Positions 50,434-57,207 of a stretch of DNA of 64,000 bases are shown here, one piece after another; the stretch's first letter is position 1; the number at the start of each line of letters is the position of its first letter. The DNA lies in assembly GCF_050874005.1 (NCBI RefSeq), contig NZ_JBNMJV010000005.1, forward strand, positions 1 to 64,000. Reading direction: 5' to 3'. This stretch comes from Huintestinicola sp050874005 (GTDB taxonomy: Bacteria > Bacillota > Clostridia > Oscillospirales > Ruminococcaceae). The position numbers were made by a program, and so were the translations under genes. The notes under the pieces were generated by a model. That model had not been told where the DNA came from. It saw only the letters and a list, made by a program, of their open reading frames with translations, and searched no databases.

Positions 50434-51146
50434 GCGGACTTATCTTCAAGGAATTTTATCAGAACAGAAAGCTTCTGTGGTTTATATTTTTCCCATTCCT
50501 GCTTATCCCGGGGATCGTCTCGGAGGCGGCGAGAGGCACTTCCGCAAACAGCATTATGATGTCTGTAATGCTATATGAGGTCATAATAATATTTTACGGA
50601 TATATGGTGACCGCAGAAATGATGAAATACGATGAACGCAAAGCCTGGGCGGCATTTATAATCTCCACTCCGCAGGCGGCAAGGGGACAGGTGGCTTCAA
50701 AATACGGTTTTTCCCTTATCGTCCTCGTAGGCTCTGTTTTTGTAAGCTATATCTATGATGTGATAGCCTGTGCCGCAGCAGACCTTGATTTTTCGGCACT
50801 GCCCTTTATATCAAACCTGTTTTTCCTGCTGATACTTATGCTGTCGGTGGAAATACCCTTCAGCATACGCTTCGGCAGCGTTAACGGAAATAAATACCGT
50901 GCAATGATAGTAATTCTTCTCCTGTTTGCAGGAATGGTCTATCTTCTTTTCGGAGACCTGAGCATATTCGGAGAGCCTGAAAAGCTTATCGACAGCCTGA
51001 TAAAGCTCGTAAAGGGCGAAGGAATACCCGATGCCCTGCTTATTATAATGGGCATATTTCCCTATTTCAGCATAGTAATGTTCTGTTTATCCTACAAGCT
51101 TTCCTGCCGACTTTACATAAAGGGCATTGAAAGCTTTGAGAAATAA
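50430..51146 (+). CDS. ABC-2-type membrane subunit 2
   Basis: 238 aa, hydrophobic with about six helices, preceded by a 4-bp overlap (ATGA) with subunit 1. The N-terminus MSGLIFKEFYQNRKLLWFIFFPFLLIPG is typical of ABC-2 permeases in antibiotic or bacteriocin resistance operons. Forms a heterodimer with subunit 1 by inference. Confidence 0.82.
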   Translation: MSGLIFKEFYQNRKLLWFIFFPFLLIPGIVSEAARGTSANSIMMSVMLYEVIIIFYGYMVTAEMMKYDERKAWAAFIISTPQAARGQVASKYGFSLIVLVGSVFVSYIYDVIACAAADLDFSALPFISNLFFLLILMLSVEIPFSIRFGSVNGNKYRAMIVILLLFAGMVYLLFGDLSIFGEPEKLIDSLIKLVKGEGIPDALLIIMGIFPYFSIVMFCLSYKLSCRLYIKGIESFEK

Positions 51147-51155
51147 GGTGAAAAA

Positions 51156-52025
51156 ATGACTTCCGATAAAAAAATAACAGTACTCAGAATAATCATCTTC
51201 ACCGTCATATCCTACGGTATCGTGATAGCAAGCACCGCCGTTTTCGGATATATGGAGGACACCTTAAGCTGGAAGATATTCGGCTTTTTTGGCATAGCCT
51301 TTGCCCCCGCCATTGCAAATTATCTCACAAGACTCATTACAAAGGAAGGCTTTAAGGATAAGCTTTATGCCGCAAATTTCGGCGGCAATATAAAATATTA
51401 CGTCCTTGCGGCAGTTCTGCCCGTTGTGGTGTATATTATCGCCGCAAATATCACAGGAATGGTATTCGTTCCGGATTACAGCGTTTCCGAGGTGATAAAC
51501 GCCGATAACATTGCAGGCTTTATCTATGAAACGCTGCGCATCGTTTCCACAAGCGTCCTGATATTCCCTCTGTATTTCGGTGAGGAATACGGCTGGAGAG
51601 CTTACCTGACCCCAAAACTCAAGACTCTTATGCCAAAGCCTGCCGCCCTTATCGTAAGCGGCATTATCTGGGGAATGTGGCACGCTCCCGTGGTATATAT
51701 GGGACACAATTTCGGAACAAACTACAGCCTTTACCCCTACGGCGGATATATGGTAATGTCGGTCTACTGCATATTCGTAGGATGCCTTCTCACGTGGCTC
51801 ACCGAGAAAACAGGCTCCATATACCCTGCCTGTATCTGCCACGCCGTAAACAATAACATAGGCACATTTCTGCTGTCTGTATTCCTTTCGGCAGGAATGA
51901 CCGATGAGATATATTCGGCAAAGCAGTTTGAGATAGTGACCCTGCATCTTCTGCCTATGGCAGTTGTCTGCATACCCTTTATGATACTTCTTCTCAGAAA
52001 AAATAATCAAACCGAAAGAGCCTGA
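51156..52025 (+). CDS. CPBP-family intramembrane metalloprotease (CAAX/Abi type)
   Basis: 289 aa, about eight helices. The conserved CPBP motifs are visible: EEYGWRAYL (EExxxR), GMWHAPVVYMGHN (His in the second motif) and CICHAVNNN (third). Such proteases are often immunity or processing factors in bacteriocin and peptide-export loci. It follows subunit 2 by 9 bp, so it belongs to the same operon. The substrate is unknown. Confidence 0.92.
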   Translation: MTSDKKITVLRIIIFTVISYGIVIASTAVFGYMEDTLSWKIFGFFGIAFAPAIANYLTRLITKEGFKDKLYAANFGGNIKYYVLAAVLPVVVYIIAANITGMVFVPDYSVSEVINADNIAGFIYETLRIVSTSVLIFPLYFGEEYGWRAYLTPKLKTLMPKPAALIVSGIIWGMWHAPVVYMGHNFGTNYSLYPYGGYMVMSVYCIFVGCLLTWLTEKTGSIYPACICHAVNNNIGTFLLSVFLSAGMTDEIYSAKQFEIVTLHLLPMAVVCIPFMILLLRKNNQTERA

Positions 52026-52030
52026 AAAAG

Positions 52031-52067
52031 ACCGCCGCCCGTAAGGATATTCCTCACGGGCGGCGGT
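52031..52067 (-). terminator. Terminator between convergent genes
   Basis: 12-bp GC stem ACCGCCGCCCGT (52031-52042) / ACGGGCGGCGGT (52056-52067). The U-tract (CTTTTT) is on the minus-strand side, so it mainly ends the secreted-protein gene at 52083; it may also block rightward readthrough. Confidence 0.8.
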
Positions 52068-52082
52068 TCTGTATAAGTAATA

Positions 52083-53072
52083 TTAAAGGAGCAAAAGCTG
52101 ATTTTCCTTTGCAATGCGCTTGATACGGTAAATTTTGCGCTTCTTGTCCTTTTTGAATCTGTTTCTGTCCTCCTCAAAAGCAGTTCCGCCCAGCGAGATC
52201 GAAGCATCGGGAGCGGAGCCTTGCGCAGTCATACCTGCGCCGCTTTCAATATTTTCTGCGGAAACGGGGACGACGGGATCCTTGTAGGCAACCAGCGCAA
52301 AAACTGAAAAATGCTCGGTGTTAAAGGAAATAGTGTCCTTTTTTATCTTACCGTCAAGTATAGCGATGGAACCATCGTCCTCCAGACGAATTACCTTCAG
52401 ATCGTCTAAATGGTTCTGCATATCCTCGGGTATAGGCAGGGTGATATCTGCGGAATAACCTTCGGAAAGCTGCAGTACATACCTTTCCTCGGTGGTATAT
52501 ACAGAAACGTCCACAGGCAGGATATTAAGCTCTTCGGTGGAAATACCGTAGCCGCCGAAAGCGGAAATGACCTCTTCAAGATATCTTGGAGACTCCCTGA
52601 AATTTACGGTAATATCTTTTTTCAGAGTGCGTATGTTAAGAGTGATATCGTAATCATCCGACTCCTCCGCAAGACCTGCTAAAGTTACTTTCTCGGCAAT
52701 TTCTTCGGGGGTAGCGGCAGTTCTGGGTTTAGGGGGGAGCTTTGTCCAGGGCTTGGGAAGCTCTTTTGTCTCCTGCACCTCAGGGGTCTCTGTTTCATCT
52801 GCAAAGACTACTGCTCCCGAAAAGGGAACGCTCATAAAAGCGAATGCTGCGGAAAGAAACGCCGCTGCGATCCTGCCTCCCAAGGGGCGGAAAGGCGCAC
52901 AAACAGCAGCTTTCAGCTTTTCACCGGCTTCGCATATTTTAAGTCTTACAAACTCTGCGGAGTAAATAACGGATACGGCGGCAAGACAGGGATATTTCGC
53001 CCAGCTGTGCCTGCGGGCAAAATCCACCGCAGCTTCAGCACGCATATTCGCTTTTTCCGATGAAATGAGCAT
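52083..53072 (-). CDS. Secreted or surface-anchored protein of unknown function
   Basis: 329 aa. A long N-terminal cytoplasmic stretch (about 1-66, basic) precedes a signal/anchor (RIAAAFLSAAFAFMSVPFSGAVVFADE, about 67-92). The outside part has a Pro-rich linker (about 100-120) and a C-terminal region (about 215-265) with ADITLPIPEDMQNHLDDLKVIRLEDDGSIAILDGKIKKDTISFNTEHFSVFALV, a beta-structured motif common at the end of bacterial surface proteins. Tail very basic (KKDKKRKIYRIKR). The signal is placed unusually far from the start; the start at 53072 follows AGAAGGAAG. Confidence 0.75.
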   Translation of the reverse strand: MLISSEKANMRAEAAVDFARRHSWAKYPCLAAVSVIYSAEFVRLKICEAGEKLKAAVCAPFRPLGGRIAAAFLSAAFAFMSVPFSGAVVFADETETPEVQETKELPKPWTKLPPKPRTAATPEEIAEKVTLAGLAEESDDYDITLNIRTLKKDITVNFRESPRYLEEVISAFGGYGISTEELNILPVDVSVYTTEERYVLQLSEGYSADITLPIPEDMQNHLDDLKVIRLEDDGSIAILDGKIKKDTISFNTEHFSVFALVAYKDPVVPVSAENIESGAGMTAQGSAPDASISLGGTAFEEDRNRFKKDKKRKIYRIKRIAKENQLLLL

Positions 53073-53104
53073 AACTATCTTCCTTCTTGATGATATATAC
53101 TTAT

Positions 53105-53133
53105 ATTATACCTTTTCCGACAGCTTTTGTCAA
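53105..53133 (-). promoter_or_regulatory. sigma-A promoter of the secreted-protein gene
   Basis: Minus strand: TTGACA (53133-53128), 17 bp, TATAAT (53110-53105). Confidence 0.88.
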
Positions 53134-53143
53134 GGATTTTCCG

Positions 53144-53174
53144 CAAAAAAAGAGCGTCGGAAGACCGGCGCTCT
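53144..53174 (-). terminator. Terminator of the seven-repeat protein gene
   Basis: Minus strand: AGAGCGCCGG / CCGACGCTCT stem (one G-U pair) with loop TCTT, followed by seven Ts. Confidence 0.93.
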
Positions 53175-53229
53175 CTAATAATTTTATCTTTTCTTTATTT
53201 GTCCGTTTTGTTGTTTTTCTTATGCTTCA

Positions 53230-55260
53230 TCAGCTTACAAGGAGACCTGCAAGACCCTGATTTACCTTAGTCTGATCCCAGTCCTTGGGAACCAGCATAT
53301 AAACCACGCCGCCGTTATACATAGGAGTGAGAATTACATCGTCGGTACTCTTCTTAGCAGGTGATTTTGAGTAGATGGTGTAGTAGTCGAATGTTCCGGT
53401 GTCGGCATTGATAAGGTCGTTTCTCTTGAGAACATCGTACTTCTCGGGGAGAAGCATATACTTTGTAGCGCCTTCCTTAGCATTGTACCACATCCATACC
53501 TTATCGGAAGCTGCAATGGAAACGGGGTAAGAGGTGGTAATGTTGTAGTAAGCGGAGGAAGATGTACCCAGATCCTTGTTCATATACTCCTTGAACAGAT
53601 TTTCATCATATCCCACGGGAAGGAGCATATATCTTGTGGTCTGCTTGCCGTCAACGAGCTTTGTCCAGGACTGGATAACATCATAGGAAAGCTGCTGCTT
53701 GGGCTTGGTGCTGTAAACTACCCAGTAGTCGTAGGTGCCCTTGAAAGCGGCGATGGCGTCGTTAACTCTTGCCTCGTCATAGTTTGCGGGAGCGAGAACG
53801 TAGTATGTTTTGGTAACGCCGTTGGCAGTAACGGGGAAGCTTATGATCTTATCGGTAGAAGCCTTTAAAGTGGGAGTTGCTGCGCTTACGGAATAGTAGC
53901 CGCCGAGAGTTGTACCCGAGTCAGCCGCAATGATCTTGTTAAGAGCATCTTCGGAATAGTTCAGGGGAAGAAGGATATATCTTGTTACAGCCTGATAATT
54001 TACTGTAGCTGTCCAGGTCTTGACAATATCAGTTGAGAGGAATTTCTTGCCTTCGGGGGACTTGTTGTAGACCTTCCAGTATTCGATAACGCCCGTGTAA
54101 TCAGCAACAATGGTGTTGTATGTGGGGGTGTCGGGGGAAGCGGGGAGAAGTACGTATCTTGTTACAGCCTTTCCGTCAACAGTAGCGGAGAAAGTGGAAA
54201 TAGTATCGGTTGAAGCGGTCTTTGAAGGCTGAACGTCGTAAACGGTATAGTATTCGTAAACCTTGCTGTCGGCAGCAACTGCGGAATTTGCCTTGGCGAT
54301 GTCGTATCCGTTGGGAACGAGCATATACTTGGTGATCAGCGTCTTGCTGTCGGTCCAGCTGAGAACGCTGTCGCCTGTTGCCTGCTTAGCGGGCTTGGTG
54401 GTGGAAACTATGTAATATCCCGAGCCGGATACTGTAACGGTTATCTGTCTTTTTACAGCAGTATTGTCCTTGCGTGTGAGGGTAAGAGTAGTAGTGCCTT
54501 CTTTGAGACCTGTGATGCCCAGAGTGCAGTAGCCGTCCTTCCAGGTGCCTTCGGTAAGCTTTGCGATGGTGTTGTCAGCGAATGAGTAATCCACCATATT
54601 GTTCTGGTCGCTGTAGATAACAACGGAAGCCAGAGAGTCGATCTTAGTTGTAACAGCGGACTGGCTTGTAAGAAGCACAGCGTCGTTGCCCTTGACTGTG
54701 ACCTTGATGGTAGTGTAAACATCGGGATACTTTGTCATAGATATCTTGACAGTAGTGGTACCCGAACCCTTTGCGGTGAGCTTGAGACGGATATCATCGT
54801 TTTTCCAGGGCTTTACCCAGGAAGCGGTAACAATGCTCTTGTCGCCGGAGGATGCCTTGATACCGTGGGAACCCTTAGCTCTGACGGTAACGTACTGTAC
54901 CTCGTCCTTTTCCATTTCGACTGATTTGGTGCTGAGAGAGAGCTTTCCGCCGACTACCTTGACATTGCAGGTAAGAAGCGTTCCGCCGACATTTGCGGTA
55001 ATGGTGGCAGTACCCACGCTCTTTCCGACGACCTTGCCCTTGCTTGAAACGCTTGCGACAGTAGTGTCCGAGGACGACCAGGTTGCGCTGGAGCCGTCGT
55101 TTACCTTTAATGTAACGCCGTAGCCCTTGGTAAGGGTAATGCTCGAGGCATTAAGACCCAGAGCGGAGACTTCCGATGGGAATGTAACGAATGTCAGAGC
55201 CATCAGAAGCGCAAGCAGGATACTGACTGCCGCTTTAAGATGATTTCTTGTTGATGTCAT
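53230..55260 (-). CDS. Secreted protein with Ig-like (Big2-type) N-terminus and seven novel repeats of about 58 residues
   Basis: 676 aa with a signal peptide (about 1-33, ending SEVSALG). A Big2-type domain at about 35-103 (ASSITLTKGYGVTL ... WSSSDTTVASVSSKGKVVGKSVGTATITA) is followed by two related beta domains (to about 278). Then come seven repeats starting at about 282, 337, 394, 455, 512, 571 and 626. The consensus is Y-(Y/W)-x-(V/I)-Y-x3-P-x-K-x3-T-D-x-I-x(4-12)-G-x(3)-(T/K)-(R/K)-Y-(M/I/V)-L-(L/V)-P-x2-Y-D-x6-N-x-I-x-A-D-x-G. No sortase motif or dockerin seen. RBS AAAGGAGGAA. The repeats may bind carbohydrate or cell wall. Confidence 0.85.
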   Translation of the reverse strand: MTSTRNHLKAAVSILLALLMALTFVTFPSEVSALGLNASSITLTKGYGVTLKVNDGSSATWSSSDTTVASVSSKGKVVGKSVGTATITANVGGTLLTCNVKVVGGKLSLSTKSVEMEKDEVQYVTVRAKGSHGIKASSGDKSIVTASWVKPWKNDDIRLKLTAKGSGTTTVKISMTKYPDVYTTIKVTVKGNDAVLLTSQSAVTTKIDSLASVVIYSDQNNMVDYSFADNTIAKLTEGTWKDGYCTLGITGLKEGTTTLTLTRKDNTAVKRQITVTVSGSGYYIVSTTKPAKQATGDSVLSWTDSKTLITKYMLVPNGYDIAKANSAVAADSKVYEYYTVYDVQPSKTASTDTISTFSATVDGKAVTRYVLLPASPDTPTYNTIVADYTGVIEYWKVYNKSPEGKKFLSTDIVKTWTATVNYQAVTRYILLPLNYSEDALNKIIAADSGTTLGGYYSVSAATPTLKASTDKIISFPVTANGVTKTYYVLAPANYDEARVNDAIAAFKGTYDYWVVYSTKPKQQLSYDVIQSWTKLVDGKQTTRYMLLPVGYDENLFKEYMNKDLGTSSSAYYNITTSYPVSIAASDKVWMWYNAKEGATKYMLLPEKYDVLKRNDLINADTGTFDYYTIYSKSPAKKSTDDVILTPMYNGGVVYMLVPKDWDQTKVNQGLAGLLVS

Positions 55261-55327
55261 TATAGTTCCTCCTTTTTAAATGTTGATAATATCATTGTAA
55301 AAACCGGAGATGTGCTCCTTACTATAA

Positions 55328-55356
55328 ATTTTAACATTTACAGACTGCAATGTCAA
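55328..55356 (-). promoter_or_regulatory. Promoter of the seven-repeat protein gene
   Basis: Minus strand: TTGACA (55356-55351), 17 bp, TAAAAT (55333-55328). It lies back to back with the divergent promoter below. Confidence 0.7.
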
Positions 55357-55365
55357 TAAAAAATG

Positions 55366-55374
55366 TGCTATAAT
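55366..55374 (+). promoter_or_regulatory. Extended -10 promoter of the DUF3783-PHP operon
   Basis: TGC-TATAAT (55366-55374) with a weak -35 around 55345-55351. Shares ATGTGC-TATAAT with three other sites in the window. Confidence 0.55.
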
Positions 55375-55470
55375 ACAGTAACAAACGGGAAACAAATAGT
55401 TACACTTCGGTTACAGCGGTTACGAAGCAGAAAAGCCGTCAGACCGTATTAAAGAAAGGCTGAAAGCTCT

Positions 55471-55881
55471 ATGAGATCAAGGATAATGAACACCCCAAAG
55501 GAAAAGATACTTATCTACGGCTTTGACGGTGAGAAAGAGGAGAAATTCCGTCAGACCGCAAAGCGAATGAAAACGGAGCTTGCGATCCTGCCTCCCGAAA
55601 GCGCAGGGGAGCAGGTGGGATATATTGCAGGCTTTGAGGGATTTGTGTCAACAGACTGTGAAAAGACCTCCGACAGCAGACAGTGCGTCATATTTTCCTG
55701 TATGGACGGAAAGAAGCTCAGCCGAACCGTTGACGATATGCGTTCAAACGGACTTGGGGGCATACCTCTCAAGGCTGCAGTCACCGCCGCAAATCAGACA
55801 ATGACCCTTACGGAGCTTATGGACGAGCTTGAAAAGGAGCACCGCCTGATGCACAAAGGAGAGAAAGATAAAGATGTATAA
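55471..55881 (+). CDS. DUF3783 family protein
   Basis: 136 aa, cytoplasmic, alpha/beta. The central and C-terminal pattern (CVIFSCMDGKKLSRTVDDMRSNGLGGIPLKAAVTAANQTMTLTELMDELEKEHRLM) fits DUF3783, a small family with no established function. Start ATG at 55471; ATG at 55486 is also possible. It overlaps the PHP gene by 8 bp, suggesting translational coupling. Confidence 0.8.
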   Translation: MRSRIMNTPKEKILIYGFDGEKEEKFRQTAKRMKTELAILPPESAGEQVGYIAGFEGFVSTDCEKTSDSRQCVIFSCMDGKKLSRTVDDMRSNGLGGIPLKAAVTAANQTMTLTELMDELEKEHRLMHKGEKDKDV

Positions 55882-56557
55882 GTACGAGACTCATATGCAC
55901 ACAATGGAAGCCAGCGCCTGCTCAAATTCACCTGCGGCGGAAATGGCTGAAAAATACAAGTCGGAAGGCTATGACGGCATATTCATAACCGACCATTTCT
56001 TCAACGGAAACAGCGCCGTGCCCCGTGACCTGCCTTGGGAAGAGCGGATAGAGCTTTTTTGCAAAGGCTATGAAAATGCCCTTGCAAGGGGGCGGGAAAT
56101 AGGTCTTGATGTATTTTTCGGCTTCGAGTACGGAGACGGCGGCTCAGACTTTCTCATTTACGGACTTGACAAAAACTGGCTCCTTGAGCACGACTATATC
56201 CTTGAAATGGAGCTTACGAAATTTCTTGAGCTTGCCCGCTCGGACGGAGCTTTTGCGGTGCAGGCACACCCCTTCAGAGACTATCCCTATATCAGAGCCA
56301 CCAAGCATTGCCCCCATTTCGTAGACGCCATAGAGATAATAAATGCCTCTCACCCTCTTGACACTCCCTTTAATTCTCACGCCGCAGAGTTTGCCCGCTG
56401 GTATGACCTCCCGGTCACCGCAGGCTCTGACGCACATAATACCAACGACAGATGGTACGGCGGAGGAGTGGAGAGCGAGACTCCCTTCAAGTCATATAAG
56501 GACTATGCAGAAGCCGTAAAAAGCGGCACCCTTAAACTGCTTGACAGAAAAAACTGA
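55874..56557 (+). CDS. PHP-domain metal-dependent phosphoesterase
   Basis: 227 aa. PHP motifs: H-x-H (THMHTME, His at 7 and 9), TDHFF, a central ALARGREIGLDVFFGFEYG with Glu, VQAHPFRD, and AGSDAH near the C-terminus, all expected metal ligands. Small stand-alone PHP proteins hydrolyse nucleotide or sugar phosphates; the substrate is unknown here. Confidence 0.92.
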   Translation: MYKYETHMHTMEASACSNSPAAEMAEKYKSEGYDGIFITDHFFNGNSAVPRDLPWEERIELFCKGYENALARGREIGLDVFFGFEYGDGGSDFLIYGLDKNWLLEHDYILEMELTKFLELARSDGAFAVQAHPFRDYPYIRATKHCPHFVDAIEIINASHPLDTPFNSHAAEFARWYDLPVTAGSDAHNTNDRWYGGGVESETPFKSYKDYAEAVKSGTLKLLDRKN

Positions 56558-56574
56558 TTATGGAGATGAAATAA

Positions 56575-57039
56575 ATGAGCACAAGAGGCGATAAAGCCAA
56601 AGCATATTTCACACAGGGCTATAACTGCGCCCAGTCCGTCCTTATGACCTTTTCGGACATTACGGGGCTTGACGAAAAGACCTCTGCAATGCTTTCCTCG
56701 GGATTCGGCGGGGGAATGGGACGAATGAGAGAGGTCTGCGGAGCAGTTTCGGGAATGTTTATGGCGGTAAGCATCGTCTGCGGCTATAACGACCCTGCCG
56801 ACACCGAGGGCAAAAAGCGCACATATCAAATGATACAGACCCTTGCGGAAAAATTCAAAGCCCAAAACAAAAGCATTATCTGCAAAGAGCTTTTGGGACT
56901 TGATAAACCCGAGGGGACTCATATCCCCGACAGGCGCACACCCGAATATTACAAAAAGCGCCCCTGCGGCGACCTTGTAAAGGACGCAGCGGAGATACTC
57001 GAGGAATATTTTGTATCACAGGGCGTAATAAAAGAATGA
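56575..57039 (+). CDS. C_GCAxxG_C_C family probable redox protein
   Basis: 154 aa. Four conserved cysteines in family order: GYNCAQSVL (Cys18), EVCGAVSGMF (Cys55), IICKELLG and RPCGDLV. The family is thought to be redox-active or to bind a metal cofactor, by analogy only. 17 bp after the PHP gene, same operon. Confidence 0.93.
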   Translation: MSTRGDKAKAYFTQGYNCAQSVLMTFSDITGLDEKTSAMLSSGFGGGMGRMREVCGAVSGMFMAVSIVCGYNDPADTEGKKRTYQMIQTLAEKFKAQNKSIICKELLGLDKPEGTHIPDRRTPEYYKKRPCGDLVKDAAEILEEYFVSQGVIKE

Positions 57040-57044
57040 TAACA

Positions 57045-57086
57045 AACGGGACTGCCGCAGCACCATTGCAGCAGCCCCGTTTTTTC
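57045..57086 (+). terminator. Terminator of the DUF3783-PHP-C_GCAxxG operon
   Basis: Stem AACGGG-x-CTGC / GCAG-x-CCCGTT followed by TTTTC. Confidence 0.85.
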
Positions 57087-57097
57087 GGGATAACGCT

Positions 57098-57126
57098 ATT
57101 ATAGCACATTTATTCCAATTTGTCAA
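57098..57126 (-). promoter_or_regulatory. Minus-strand promoter-like element between convergent genes
   Basis: Minus strand: TTGACA (57126-57121), 17 bp, TATAAT (57103-57098), extended -10 TGC. Upstream, TTGGAATAAATGT(T/G)CTA occurs twice in tandem (about 57105-57120 and 57136-57152), so the site may be regulated. It points leftward into the end of the C_GCAxxG gene. Confidence 0.5.
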
Positions 57127-57207
57127 TGTCTTTTAGAACATTTATTCCAAATTCGTATACCTGCACAAATATCCCGACCCATAATTGCTATATTTGGCAC
57201 AAATGTA

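Noticed and set aside
52056..52067. Hairpin read as a plus-strand terminator of the CPBP operon
   Set aside because: No U-tract on the plus strand; the T-run is on the minus-strand side, so it is assigned there.
53230..54400. Considered a DNA tandem repeat or CRISPR-like array in the repeat protein gene
   Set aside because: The repetition is at protein level with diverged codons; no short identical DNA repeats with regular spacers.
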